From contig NZ_BIMK01000001.1 in NCBI RefSeq assembly GCF_004001045.1, positions 1-64,000 of the forward strand: a stretch of DNA of 64,000 bases, in the 5' to 3' direction. Positions 1 to 9,084 of the stretch are shown in pieces (the first letter of the stretch is position 1; each line of letters begins with the position of its first letter). This DNA comes from Paenibacillus chibensis. GTDB lineage: Bacteria; Bacillota; Bacilli; Paenibacillales; Paenibacillaceae. A program made the position numbers and the translations under genes. The notes under the pieces are model-generated. The model ran no database searches. It was not told the origin of the DNA and saw only the letters and a program-made list of their open reading frames with translations.

Positions 1-62
1 ATAGGTCATGGACCGCATCAGTCGATCAGCAGTCCACTGGCTCTCCTGTCGGGCCAGCCAGG
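1..62 (-). other. Left-edge stretch; possible first codons of the next flagellar gene
   Basis: Downstream of the small flagellar-operon protein the minus strand stays open in one frame to the window edge. An ATG at 18 would give M-R-S-M-T-Y, which loosely resembles the usual start of the hook protein FlgE (M-L-R-S-M-Y-S-G), the expected next gene. However the only Shine-Dalgarno-like AGGAG lies over 20 bases upstream of that ATG, so the assignment is weak and cannot be settled without the sequence to the left. Confidence 0.25.
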
Positions 63-446
63 TCAAGATATGACAACCGCACTATCGATTTGAGTAAACA
101 CGTTATCTTGGATGGAGCTGCCGTCCATTGCCGTCACCACGGTCCGGTTAGGTACATTGACGATCAGCGCCATGTCCTTCATCAGGATCAGCGACTCTTT
201 GCTGCCTTTTGCTGCCGCTTTATCAATAGCGTTCTGAATTCGGGCTAGCTGCTCACCCTTCAGTTCGATGCCTCTTTGTTCAAGCCGCTTGGCCGCATGA
301 TTGCTAAACTTCAGCAGCTCATCCTGAAAAATCCGGTTGAATGAAGCTTGGGTTTTCTCCTGCTGCGAACTCCTTTGGGCCGCACTCTGCGCTGCGGGAA
401 GTATCTTCGAAGGATATAGCTGCCCTATGGTCAATCGTTCGCTCAT
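63..446 (-). CDS. Small flagellar-operon protein (TIGR02530 / Flagellar_put family)
   Basis: A 127-residue protein encoded right after flgD; its ATG overlaps the flgD stop by four bases, so the two are probably translationally coupled. The central segment FSNHAAKRLEQRGIEL (about residues 47-62) is the hallmark of the small family found between flgD and flgE in Firmicute fla/che operons. The rest is a charged helix and a short beta-rich tail (LIVNVPNRTVVTAMDG). No enzymatic motif, signal peptide or membrane segment is visible. The family's role is not firmly known; position suggests hook assembly or export control. Confidence 0.85.
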   Translation of the reverse strand: MSERLTIGQLYPSKILPAAQSAAQRSSQQEKTQASFNRIFQDELLKFSNHAAKRLEQRGIELKGEQLARIQNAIDKAAAKGSKESLILMKDMALIVNVPNRTVVTAMDGSSIQDNVFTQIDSAVVIS

Positions 447-1003
447 TGGGATTCACCGCTTCCAGCCGCTGCACCGTCGCTTGCATTCGTGCTGTTATCT
501 TGGCTTGAATTGGCACCGTCTGCCGGATTCGTTGGATCCGTTGGCGGGGCTGCGTCTTCTTTGGACGCTTCCTTGATTTCCAGTACTTTGGTCAAAGGAA
601 TCGCCACGGAACCGACGGATGCATACTGCACGCCGTCCTTCACAAGGATCGAATCCACGATGCCCGATTTCAGCTCACCCGTGCCGCCGTTTTCCGAGTT
701 CCCTGCGTCCTTCCAGGTGATCTCTTTACCGATCAGCCCCGATACATTCCCAAGCGATTGGCTCATGGCCGTGATCTGATTCGAAATGTTCATCAACTGC
801 TCCACGGAAGAGAACTGAGCCATTTGAGCAATAAACTCCTTATCTTCCATCGGCTGCATCGGATCCTGGTTCTGCAGCTGCGTAATCAGGATGCTCAGAA
901 ACTGGTCTTTGCCCAGGGACTGTGATTTCGTGCTCGCCTTGGCAACGTTCGAAGCCGAGTAATTCGGCCAAATATTCGTTGTTGAAAAATTTTCAGAAGC
1001 CAT
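443..1003 (-). CDS. flgD: Flagellar hook capping (scaffold) protein FlgD
   Basis: FlgD forms the cap on which FlgE hook subunits polymerise and is itself exported by the flagellar type III apparatus. The conserved N-terminal core (about residues 30-80) carries KDQFLSILITQLQNQDPMQP and FSSVEQLMNI, diagnostic for the family. The protein is 186 residues; a short beta domain follows, then a disordered Asp/Ser/Asn/Ala-rich tail from about residue 145. It lacks the longer tandem beta domains of the enterobacterial form, as is usual in Bacilli. The start has a strong GGAGGTGA site. It lies between fliK and the small flagellar-operon gene. Confidence 0.93.
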   Translation of the reverse strand: MASENFSTTNIWPNYSASNVAKASTKSQSLGKDQFLSILITQLQNQDPMQPMEDKEFIAQMAQFSSVEQLMNISNQITAMSQSLGNVSGLIGKEITWKDAGNSENGGTGELKSGIVDSILVKDGVQYASVGSVAIPLTKVLEIKEASKEDAAPPTDPTNPADGANSSQDNSTNASDGAAAGSGESQ

Positions 1004-1019
1004 CTATTTCACCTCCGTC

Positions 1020-2471
1020 TTAAGCTTTGGCCGTGAATGAATTGCCACCCTGGGCCGCTTCTTGCTCAGCCAGCCATTCGTTTAATTCCTCGCCCATTTC
1101 CGCGATTTTGATCGCGTCATCCGTAGGAGCTTCCTTTTCTTTCGAGCGGCGGTTTGACTGCTGCTGTCCGGAGTTCGGCTGACGGCCATCATGATACATT
1201 TGCGATTGGAGCGATTGGTTTTGGCTCACCACCAGCTTTTCAACCTGTACGCCCTGGGTTTGAAGCGATGATCTCAACTGACTCATCTGCTGCTCAAGCA
1301 AATCCTTGGTCGCCGCATGCTCCGTTGTAAATTGGGCTACGAGTTGTCCATTTTGCATTGTCAGCTTGATATCAACCTGACCCAAGTGCTCCGGATACAG
1401 GGTGATTCTCGCCTCGGAAATTCCTTGCTGTTTGACGAAATCCAGCTTGCTGACGACAAAGCCGGTCATCTCCTGGGAGAACTTCTCCACCGGAACCGGT
1501 GCATCTGCTTTGACGGACGCATGAATTCCCTGCCTCAGTGCCAATTGTCCGGCCGTAACCGTTTGTTGAGATGCAAAAATATCGTTTGCCTGATCCTGCG
1601 TGTCAGTCGGTAGCGCATTCGTTCCGGCTGCTGCTGGATCCGCCTTAATCAAAGAAGGCTGGTCATTGCCTGAAGCATTGTTTTTGGATAAAAGCGCGGA
1701 CAACAATGGCGATATTTTACCGCCGCTTTCCTGTCTTTGCTGAACCCACTCCAGCACAGGGTTCGACTGTTTCGCGTCAGCTGCGGACAAGGTCTCCGCT
1801 TTTACTTGGCTTAAGCGAGAAGCTGCGGTCGTTTGCTCCGAAGTCTGCTTTGGCTGCGCCGGAAGCAAATCACCAAGGATTTCCTGAAAAGATTGCAAAA
1901 GCTTCATCGCTTGCAGCGGAGCACTTTGATTCCCCTCTGCTTTTTGCTGAAGCATGCCGACCAATTGGGCCAACCCGTCCTGTACCACGAAACGAATCGT
2001 AGCCGGACTTTCAGCCAAAGGCCCCGTGAAAGCGTTGGCGTTTTCCTGGGGATTCACGTCCGGGCTTTGTCCCGACTGATCAAGCAAATTCTGAATTTGC
2101 TGCAGCCATCCTTGCAAAGCTGCCAACAGCTCCGGATGGGAATCTACCGCGTCATCAAGCTTGTCCGTGCCGCCGAGCATCGTTTGCAAAAGATCTGCCG
2201 CGGTTTGTCCCTCGCTGGCTCCGTCCTCGTTCGTTGACGAAAGTCCCGCTAGCTGCATCAATCCTTCAAGCAGCGTTCCTGAACCGATGATGGCAGCTGC
2301 ATTTGACGGTGTTCCTTCGCCGGACATCATCTGGGCAAGCGATTGATCGAATGTTCCAGCAGCGGCAACCGTTGCGGCTGCATTCGTGCCAGACCCTGCC
2401 TTCGAACCGGCTGCCGAGGTTTTGCCTGCTCCGGCGTTGCCGCCTGCAATATTTTGAAATACCAGACTCAT
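1020..2471 (-). CDS. fliK: Flagellar hook-length control protein FliK
   Basis: FliK measures hook length and switches export specificity by touching the FlhB cytoplasmic domain. At 483 residues it has a long low-complexity N-terminal half rich in Ala, Gln, Ser and Gly, and a conserved C-terminal hook-length domain (about 335-425) with EARITLYPEHLGQVDIKL followed by an amphipathic helix QMSQLRSSLQTQGV. A charged tail follows. The start is preceded by GGAGGTGAAAACAT. It sits in the usual place between the MotE-like gene and flgD. A second FliK-like protein is encoded at 24008-25963. Confidence 0.9.
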   Translation of the reverse strand: MSLVFQNIAGGNAGAGKTSAAGSKAGSGTNAAATVAAAGTFDQSLAQMMSGEGTPSNAAAIIGSGTLLEGLMQLAGLSSTNEDGASEGQTAADLLQTMLGGTDKLDDAVDSHPELLAALQGWLQQIQNLLDQSGQSPDVNPQENANAFTGPLAESPATIRFVVQDGLAQLVGMLQQKAEGNQSAPLQAMKLLQSFQEILGDLLPAQPKQTSEQTTAASRLSQVKAETLSAADAKQSNPVLEWVQQRQESGGKISPLLSALLSKNNASGNDQPSLIKADPAAAGTNALPTDTQDQANDIFASQQTVTAGQLALRQGIHASVKADAPVPVEKFSQEMTGFVVSKLDFVKQQGISEARITLYPEHLGQVDIKLTMQNGQLVAQFTTEHAATKDLLEQQMSQLRSSLQTQGVQVEKLVVSQNQSLQSQMYHDGRQPNSGQQQSNRRSKEKEAPTDDAIKIAEMGEELNEWLAEQEAAQGGNSFTAKA

Positions 2472-2515
2472 ATGTTTTCACCTCCTTTCAATCGGAAAAT
2501 CGGCTGCAACACACC

Positions 2516-3442
2516 CTATTTGGTCATCAGTTTATTCAATATGACAGCCGCCGTTTTGGCATCCTTTTTGCTCATCGCATCCAAAATTCCCGAACGGGTC
2601 GAATCATTTACGGCGTTTAAAATCGTCAACACTTTTTCCGGAGAAATCTTGTACGTGGACAGCAGTAAATCCGCTGCGCTATTAGCAGGCATCGCCGCAA
2701 AGGTCTGACCGATCTGGTTCTTGTCCAGACCTGAAGTCGAAGCCTCCTTTTTAGCCCCCGCATCCTTGTCTATTCGAGATTGCAGGGCCGCGATCGCCAA
2801 GTCGCTTGAAGATACCGCATCCTTCAGCTTCATGCTCACATCAGCCGCGACCTTGGGATCCATTTTGGCGAGAATCGCCGTCCGGTTGTCATTTTTCATG
2901 GCACTCAGCAGCTGCACCATTTCTTCCGTCGTCATATTCTGCATGATCGGAGCCGCTTTATTTGGACTCATGTCTGCATACATCTTGGCTAGGTCCTTGA
3001 TCTGCTTTTCATAAGGGTCCGTATCAACCGCATTTTGCTGAGCGGTGTCGGTCGCAGATTTCTGCGCGGAATCAAGCTGTTCCTGAACGCTTTTCAGCTT
3101 CTGATCCTGCTGAGTCTGTTCTTCCTTGGCCTTTTTCAGATCTGCATCCTTTGTCGCAAGCTTGCTCTTCAGCTCTTCAATCGTCGCGTTCGCGCTCTTG
3201 ACCTGATCTTTGGCATCCTGAAGTTTCGTCTTCTCGGGATCCTTGACAGGTTCAGGCACCAGGTTTTTCACGATTGGAATTTTGTGCGCGAACTCGAGCA
3301 TATTGTTTCTGACATCCATATTAAACAAGGCAAGGAGGACTCCAATGAGCACGACGGTAAAAATGATAGGAATCATAAAAAACAGAAACCTCTCGAATCC
3401 TCCCGCAGACTCCTTCTCCAACTCAAAATCTTTTTCTGCCAA
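2516..3442 (-). CDS. MotE/YlxF-like membrane-anchored flagellar chaperone
   Basis: A 308-residue protein with a charged N-terminus, one transmembrane segment (about residues 20-43), a Lys/Glu/Gln-rich coiled coil (about 75-140), and a C-terminal alpha-helical part resembling the MgtE N-terminal (FliG-like) domain in two blocks, one containing MYADMSPNKAAPIMQNM. This matches YlxF of B. subtilis and MotE-type proteins, which help stabilise or localise motor components. Translation probably begins at a TTG preceded by GGTGGATGG. It occupies the conserved position between fliJ and fliK. Confidence 0.78.
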   Translation of the reverse strand: MAEKDFELEKESAGGFERFLFFMIPIIFTVVLIGVLLALFNMDVRNNMLEFAHKIPIVKNLVPEPVKDPEKTKLQDAKDQVKSANATIEELKSKLATKDADLKKAKEEQTQQDQKLKSVQEQLDSAQKSATDTAQQNAVDTDPYEKQIKDLAKMYADMSPNKAAPIMQNMTTEEMVQLLSAMKNDNRTAILAKMDPKVAADVSMKLKDAVSSSDLAIAALQSRIDKDAGAKKEASTSGLDKNQIGQTFAAMPANSAADLLLSTYKISPEKVLTILNAVNDSTRSGILDAMSKKDAKTAAVILNKLMTK

Positions 3443-3488
3443 AATCCATCCACCCCCGAGGCAACAGTTTGGTTTCCAAACGCTTCAT

Positions 3489-3932
3489 TTATCTCGCCTT
3501 GATGGCGAACCTTACTGTTGCCATTTCATCCAGTTCACTCTGTTCCCTCAGGAGCATGCTTTGCTGAAAGGAACTTTTCGCTTTATCCCTTGCCTTGAGC
3601 CATACCTTTTCATCCAGCGCCCGATCGGTAAGCTGGCTTTTTTTCATTTCCACGTTAACGTTCGCATGGTGAACATCCGTGTGTTTTTTCACGATGCACT
3701 GCTCCAAATGTTCGACGTACATCTGATACTCCCGAATTTTCGAAACCGGAGCTTTCTGTTCCGCAGCTTCCTGCAGTTGAATCGCCAACCGTTCCCTGTT
3801 GTCCAGCAGATCGGAAAGCGACTTTTCTTCAGCCTGCAATCTTCCAATGGCACTGGACAGCATCCACTCGGCCTGAGTTTTTTCGTTGCTCTTTAAGTCC
3901 ACGATTTTCTGAAACGCATATTGAAATCTCAT
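3489..3932 (-). CDS. fliJ: Flagellar export chaperone FliJ
   Basis: FliJ is the soluble coiled-coil stalk of the flagellar export ATPase, comparable to the gamma subunit of F1. The 147-residue product is almost entirely helical and heptad-like, starts MRFQYAFQKIVDLKSNEK as is typical, and contains a conserved middle KAPVSKIREYQMYVEHLE. The gene lies ten bases after fliI in the same operon. Sequence conservation in this family is low, so the call rests on length, coiled-coil character and position. Confidence 0.87.
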   Translation of the reverse strand: MRFQYAFQKIVDLKSNEKTQAEWMLSSAIGRLQAEEKSLSDLLDNRERLAIQLQEAAEQKAPVSKIREYQMYVEHLEQCIVKKHTDVHHANVNVEMKKSQLTDRALDEKVWLKARDKAKSSFQQSMLLREQSELDEMATVRFAIKAR

Positions 3933-3942
3933 ACCTCAAGAG

Positions 3943-5262
3943 TCATCTCCTCGAAAATTCGGCAATCAGTCGTTCTTGCACCTGCTCCAGCGTCACCTTT
4001 TCATTCACCTTTTGTTTGGTAAACTCCCAAATATCCTGGATATAAGCGATGGATTCATCGATTTGTTCATTAGAACCCTTTTGATAGGCGCCAATATTGA
4101 TCAAATCCTCCGAGTCCTTGTATACGGCCATCAGACGCTTTAGATTATCGGCCGCTTCAATCTGCTCTTCCGGGGCAATATCCTTCATCACCCGGCTGAT
4201 ACTGGCTAGAACGTCAATCGCCGGGAAATGTCCCTTATTCGCAATGTTGCGGTCTAGCACGATATGTCCGTCCAGAATCCCCCGCACGGCATCGGCGATC
4301 GGTTCGTTCATATCGTCGCCGTCCACCAGCACTGTATAAAAAGCGGTAATGGAGCCTGTCGGCCCGGTTCCGGCCCGTTCCAGCAGCTTAGGCAAGCTGG
4401 CGAACACGGATGGGGTATATCCCCTCATCGCTGGCGGTTCGCCAATCGCAAGGCCAACCTCGCGCTGAGCCATCGCATACCGCGTTACCGAGTCCATCAT
4501 GAGCATGACATTCATGCCGCGGTCGCGGAAATACTCCGCAATCGTCGTTGCAATCAAGGCTCCTTTTATACGTACAAGCGCCGGCTGATCCGATGTAGCG
4601 ACGATTACGACGGAACGCTGCAAGCCTTCGGGCCCCAAATCTCTTTCAATGAAATCGAGCACCTCACGGCCCCGTTCACCAATCAAGGCGATGACGTTCA
4701 CATCTGCCGAGGTATTACGGGCAATCATGCCCATCAGCGTACTTTTACCGACGCCGGAACCTGCGAAAATACCAACCCGCTGTCCCTTGCCGATCGTCAA
4801 AAGCCCGTCGATGGCTCTTACGCCGATGCTGATCGGTTCCTTGACCCGCGGTCGGTTCAACGGATTCGAGGGTTCATTGTACGTTGAACTGTAGGGCATC
4901 CGTGTCGGTATCAGCGAACCGTCAAGAGGTTGTCCCAGACCGTCCAGCACTTTCCCCAGAAGCTCCGAGCCTACCTGCACGCTCAGCGGTTTGCCTGTTC
5001 CGACGACGTCACATCCCGGACCAATGGAATGCAATTCGCCGAGCGGCATCAACAGCACTTTATTGTCCCGGAAACCGACAACCTCAGCTTGAAGAGGCTT
5101 CACGCTTTTGGTCGGATAGATGTAACAGACATCGCCCACACTTGCGTCCGGCCCCTCGGATTCGACCATCAGCCCAATGACCTGGGTGACTTTACCGTTC
5201 ACTCTCACAGGGTCCAGGTTGCGCAAATGCTCCATATATCTTCCGCTGTTAAGCATCTTCAT
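3943..5262 (-). CDS. fliI: Flagellum-specific ATP synthase FliI
   Basis: The hexameric ATPase that powers flagellar protein export, related to F1 beta. The 439-residue protein contains the Walker A motif AGSGVGKST (about 168-176), GERGREV, the Walker B region NVMLMMDSVTRYAMAQRE (about 248-265) and the family signature GEPPAMRGYTPSVF. The reading frame overlaps the 3' end of fliH by 14 bases; two nearby ATGs (5262 and 5256) are possible, the second better spaced from AGGA. FliH encoded just upstream is its regulatory stator. Confidence 0.96.
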   Translation of the reverse strand: MKMLNSGRYMEHLRNLDPVRVNGKVTQVIGLMVESEGPDASVGDVCYIYPTKSVKPLQAEVVGFRDNKVLLMPLGELHSIGPGCDVVGTGKPLSVQVGSELLGKVLDGLGQPLDGSLIPTRMPYSSTYNEPSNPLNRPRVKEPISIGVRAIDGLLTIGKGQRVGIFAGSGVGKSTLMGMIARNTSADVNVIALIGERGREVLDFIERDLGPEGLQRSVVIVATSDQPALVRIKGALIATTIAEYFRDRGMNVMLMMDSVTRYAMAQREVGLAIGEPPAMRGYTPSVFASLPKLLERAGTGPTGSITAFYTVLVDGDDMNEPIADAVRGILDGHIVLDRNIANKGHFPAIDVLASISRVMKDIAPEEQIEAADNLKRLMAVYKDSEDLINIGAYQKGSNEQIDESIAYIQDIWEFTKQKVNEKVTLEQVQERLIAEFSRR

Positions 5263-6097
5263 CCTGATTTCTCAGCTCCTCGTCATCCAACGCGATCCGG
5301 ATCAATTCCTTCTTGATCTCGGCCAGCTGCGTGTCGATTCTTGCATCCACGCTTCCGAATGAGGAACGGATCACACAGCCCCGATCATGCACGGTCGAAT
5401 CCGGCAGGATTTGCAGCTCCGCCTGGGAGTCGATTGCAGCACCCAGTTCTTCCCGTGCCGCCTGTACGAATGCAAAGTACTTCGGAGCGACGCACAAGGT
5501 GATTACGCCTTGCTCCCGTTTACGCGACAAATTGTTCTTGATTAAATCAATCACATAGTCGGTTTCGAGCGCCAATTGTTTATCGATGACCTTCTCGGCG
5601 ATGGCACAGCTCAATTCAACCAGAAACGGCTCCGCTTCCTGAATAATCTGTTCCTTCATTAAATACGCCTGCTTCAGAACGGTTTGGGCTTCCTCCATCA
5701 TCTGCGATATTTGCTCCTGCATATCCTCGATGGCTTTTTCCGAACCTTCCCGATAGCCTGTATCGTATCCTTCCGATTTAAGGGCTTCCACCAGATGCTC
5801 ATCCTGAAGCCGGCGTTCCTGCCACCAGCTGTCCATTTGCTCTTTGGCTTCTTCCAGCATCTTCTCGGCTTCCTCCGAAGCCTCGCGCACCTGTCGTTCC
5901 GCGAATTCCCGGGCATCGTCCAGCATCTCTTTGCTCAGGCGCTTCGACTCTTCATCCGCTTGAATGATCGGTGTTTCTGCCGTTTGCTCCTCTAAGGAAT
6001 GCTCTTGGTCATCCGAGGAAACGTAACGATGTCCCAAATCGAGCTTTTTAAGCATTTCAACGGGAACATACTGGGAAGATTTAATCAAATTAGACAA
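5249..6097 (-). CDS. fliH: Flagellar assembly protein FliH
   Basis: FliH binds FliI and tethers it to the export gate. The long Glu/Gln-rich coiled coil (about residues 60-150) precedes a C-terminal V/F-type ATPase subunit-E-like domain containing LSCAIAEKVIDKQL and VIRSSFGSVDARIDTQLAEI. I place the start at a TTG (LSNLIKSSQYVPV...) because GGAGGGG lies nine bases upstream of it; the ATG nine bases earlier directly abuts that site, and a farther upstream start would run deeper into fliG. The chosen start overlaps the fliG stop by eight bases. Confidence 0.88.
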   Translation of the reverse strand: MSNLIKSSQYVPVEMLKKLDLGHRYVSSDDQEHSLEEQTAETPIIQADEESKRLSKEMLDDAREFAERQVREASEEAEKMLEEAKEQMDSWWQERRLQDEHLVEALKSEGYDTGYREGSEKAIEDMQEQISQMMEEAQTVLKQAYLMKEQIIQEAEPFLVELSCAIAEKVIDKQLALETDYVIDLIKNNLSRKREQGVITLCVAPKYFAFVQAAREELGAAIDSQAELQILPDSTVHDRGCVIRSSFGSVDARIDTQLAEIKKELIRIALDDEELRNQDEDA

Positions 6098-7106
6098 TGA
6101 TGTCATCCCCTCCGCCGCGAGCAATGATAATCTCTCCGGCTTCTTCCAATCTGCGGATCGTGCCTACGATGCGTGTTTGAGCTTCTTCCACATCACGCAG
6201 CCGAACCGGTCCCATGAATTCCATTTCTTCCTTGAAGGTTTCCGACATCCGTTTGGACATATTGCGGAAAATAACGTCCCGAACCTCTTCGCTCGCCACT
6301 TTGAGGGCCAGCTGCAGATCCGCGCTTTCCACATCGCGGATAATCCGCTGAATGGAGCGGTTATCCACATTGACGATATCCTCGAATACAAACATCCGTT
6401 TCTTGATCTCTTCGGCAAGCTCCGGATCCTGAATTTCCAGGGAATCGAGGATCGTGCGCTCGGTACCACGGTCGACGCCGTTCAGAATTTGAACGATCGA
6501 CTCGATGCCGCCGGCATTCGTGTAATCCTGCGTAACCGTCGCGGACAGTTTCTGTTCCAGCACCTTCTCGACCTGGGATATGACTTCCGGTGAAGTGCTG
6601 TCCATCACCGCAATCCGTCTGGCCACATCCGCCTGTTTATCCTGAGGCAAGGAAGACAAGATCGCTGCCGCCTGTTCGAATTGCAGATAGGAAAGGACCA
6701 AGGCGATGGTCTGGGCATTTTCATTTTGAATGAAGTTCAAAATCTGGTTCGGATCGGCTTTACGGGCAAAGTCGAACGGTCTCACCTGCAGCGTTGCGGT
6801 CAGCCTGTTGATAACCTCGATCGCCTTCTGGGATCCAAGCGCCTTTTCCAAAATTTCCTTGGCGTAGTTGATACCGCCCTGCGATATATATTCTTGAGCC
6901 ATACAGATTTGATGAAATTCCGCCAGGATCATGTCTTTTTCCACGCTGTCCACTTTGCGGACGTTCGCAATCTCAAGCGTCAACTGTTCAATTTCTTCAT
7001 CTCTTAAATGTTTGAAAATTTGTGCCGATACTTCCGGACCCAGGGTAATGAGCAGGATTGCCGCTTTTTGCCGCCCGCTCAGCCCCTGGCTGTTTGGTTT
7101 TACCAA
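6090..7106 (-). CDS. fliG: Flagellar motor switch protein FliG
   Basis: FliG forms the upper C-ring, couples MotAB to torque and binds FliF. With a TTG start at 7106 (about seven bases after GAGGTG) the protein is 338 residues, the usual Bacillus length; a GTG nine bases upstream overlaps the ribosome site. The N-terminal domain begins SGRQKAAILLITLGPEVSA, the middle domain includes LQFEQAAAILSSLPQ, and the C-terminal domain has the charged torque helix FVFEDIVNVDNRSIQRI. It is encoded 12 bases after fliF. Confidence 0.95.
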   Translation of the reverse strand: MVKPNSQGLSGRQKAAILLITLGPEVSAQIFKHLRDEEIEQLTLEIANVRKVDSVEKDMILAEFHQICMAQEYISQGGINYAKEILEKALGSQKAIEVINRLTATLQVRPFDFARKADPNQILNFIQNENAQTIALVLSYLQFEQAAAILSSLPQDKQADVARRIAVMDSTSPEVISQVEKVLEQKLSATVTQDYTNAGGIESIVQILNGVDRGTERTILDSLEIQDPELAEEIKKRMFVFEDIVNVDNRSIQRIIRDVESADLQLALKVASEEVRDVIFRNMSKRMSETFKEEMEFMGPVRLRDVEEAQTRIVGTIRRLEEAGEIIIARGGGDDIIV

Positions 7107-7118
7107 TGGATTCACCTC

Positions 7119-8693
7119 TTATTCGTCAGCAAGCCATGTACGAAGCAGATTGACAAATTCCTCCGGCTTTTTCTTCGCCAGCGTTTCGAGCTGTTTGCGC
7201 ACCTGACTTTCGTTCGTCACACTATCCATGTTAATGGATGGGAACTCTGTTGGAGCCGGCAGCGGAAGATCCTCTTCCATTTCTTCTCTCTGTTTGCGTC
7301 GGCGGAAAATAAGGAATCCGCCTCCTGCGAGCAAAGCGAGCGCGGCGAGACCAATGCCCCACAGAACTCCTTTGGAAAGATTCAAACCTTTCGTTTGGGT
7401 TTCTTCACCACTAAAAGGTTGCGAGTATACCGAAACTTTTTTAGCAAGATCAGCGTCTGTATATGTAACACCGGAATCCGCGAGTGAAGCTCTAACAATG
7501 TTTACCAAAATATTTTGAATGGAATCCTTTGTCGCCTGATCTACCGTTTTTTGTCCGGTAGGTGGTTCAACGGCCACATTAATGGTTAAATCTTTTACAG
7601 AGTACGGGCTGGAAATGATATCCTTAGTAATGTGGTTCACTTCGTAATTCACTGTCTTCGACAGATCTTCGGAAGTCACATCACCAGTCGACGAACCGCT
7701 TGGATATGTTGGAACCTGGGTTTGTCCCGTTCCAGCCACACCGCTATCCGGATTCGCTTTCCCCGTGTAGTTCTTGGAAATTTCCTGTACGCTGATTTCG
7801 ATGCCCTTCATGTTCTCCGCATCGACCGGCGTAACCATATTTTCTTTGCTTTGGACTTTATCGAAGTTCAGCTTGGAAACGACGAGTACATCGACTTTAT
7901 TCGGTCCCATGAATCTGCCCAGGAACTGTCTCACATTTTGGCGCACTTCATTCTCGAATTTCTTTTGCAGCGCGAAGTTTTCTTCTACCGAGCTGCTGAG
8001 CGTCCCTTGTCCGCCTCTAGCTGACGGCATGAGCTCCGTGTCGCCTTCCATCATCGTAATATTTTCAATAGGCAAATTGGGAACTGCCGTTTTGACGAGG
8101 TTGAAATATCCATCGATCGTTTCCTGATTCGGATGATATCCAGGCTTGAACGTAAGCACGACGGAGGCATTTCCTTTTTCCTGGTCATCGGCTCCGGCAA
8201 ACACGCTTTCTTTAGGCAGCGTCACGAGCACTTTGGCTTGGGAAATCCCGTTCATGCTCAATAAGAGCTGTTGGACCTCGCCGTTTAACGCATTGTTGTA
8301 CTTCACGCTAAATTCGCTGTCCGTGGTGCCTATGGACGATGTGCTGTCAAAAGCGCGAAACCCGATTGAACCGTTTTGCACAATCCCTTGAGAGCCAACA
8401 TCCACTTTAATGCGCGCGGCCTGCGTACTTGGTACAGAGATCGTTTTGCCATCGGAACTCAGCTTGTACGGAATGTTGTTTGTATCCAGATAGTTCATGA
8501 TGCCTGCAGAGTCGCTCGAGTTTAAATCCTTGAACGCAACCTCATATTCCGTTTTGGAAAGCTGCATGGTCAGCACCACAATAGCAATGAAGATCAGAGC
8601 CAGTGTTGAGAAAAATATAATTTTTTGTTTATTGCTGAACTGATTCCAATATTGAACGATCTTGTCCTTATATTGGGCCATTCTTTCGTTCAC
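7119..8693 (-). CDS. fliF: Flagellar MS-ring protein FliF
   Basis: FliF builds the membrane ring that houses the export gate. The protein has a transmembrane segment near residues 22-45, periplasmic-type ring domains (VAFKDLNSSDSAGIMNYLD; SVKYNNALNGEVQQLLLSM), a variable Ser/Gly linker around 310-345, a second transmembrane segment near 440-462 followed by RRRKQREEMEE, and a C-terminal FliG-binding tail (RKQLETLAKKKPEEFVNLL). A GTG at 8693 follows a GGGTGA site; another GTG at 8705 and an ATG at 8681 are alternatives. Operon partner of fliE upstream and fliG downstream. Confidence 0.95.
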   Translation of the reverse strand: MNERMAQYKDKIVQYWNQFSNKQKIIFFSTLALIFIAIVVLTMQLSKTEYEVAFKDLNSSDSAGIMNYLDTNNIPYKLSSDGKTISVPSTQAARIKVDVGSQGIVQNGSIGFRAFDSTSSIGTTDSEFSVKYNNALNGEVQQLLLSMNGISQAKVLVTLPKESVFAGADDQEKGNASVVLTFKPGYHPNQETIDGYFNLVKTAVPNLPIENITMMEGDTELMPSARGGQGTLSSSVEENFALQKKFENEVRQNVRQFLGRFMGPNKVDVLVVSKLNFDKVQSKENMVTPVDAENMKGIEISVQEISKNYTGKANPDSGVAGTGQTQVPTYPSGSSTGDVTSEDLSKTVNYEVNHITKDIISSPYSVKDLTINVAVEPPTGQKTVDQATKDSIQNILVNIVRASLADSGVTYTDADLAKKVSVYSQPFSGEETQTKGLNLSKGVLWGIGLAALALLAGGGFLIFRRRKQREEMEEDLPLPAPTEFPSINMDSVTNESQVRKQLETLAKKKPEEFVNLLRTWLADE

Positions 8694-8731
8694 AACGTCA
8701 CCCACCCTACCCGAGTCTTAGCAAAATTCAG

Positions 8732-9043
8732 TTACACCTGTGTGCGCATGATCTCCTGATAGGCCTCAATGACCTTATTACGGACTTGAGCCGTAAGCTG
8801 CAGACTCAACAGCGCCTTTTCCGAAGAAACCATGACCTGGTCCACATCCACCTGGCCGAGCATAAATTTATTGCTCATCTCCTCGGACGCTTTTTCCTGA
8901 TCTGCAACCTGGCTGATCGCATTCTCCAGGTAAGTACCAAACTTGCTGAGCGATTCTGAAGGTGTGGATCCGCTGTCCTTCGTGCTTTCAAGCATTTTCA
9001 GCGGTTGTACCGATTGAGTAGAAAACATGGTGTTCTGAATCAT
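8732..9043 (-). CDS. fliE: Flagellar hook-basal body adapter FliE
   Basis: FliE links the MS ring to the proximal rod. The 103-residue helical protein ends with the conserved stretch SSEKALLSLQLTAQVRNK and VIEAYQEIMRTQV, diagnostic for the family. Start ATG at 9043 lies seven bases after GGAGG; a TTG directly before it is less well placed. It follows flgC and precedes fliF as in other Firmicute fla/che operons. Confidence 0.95.
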   Translation of the reverse strand: MIQNTMFSTQSVQPLKMLESTKDSGSTPSESLSKFGTYLENAISQVADQEKASEEMSNKFMLGQVDVDQVMVSSEKALLSLQLTAQVRNKVIEAYQEIMRTQV

Positions 9044-9084
9044 CAATGTCCCTCCTTACATATTTTCAATTTAAAAAACAGGAC

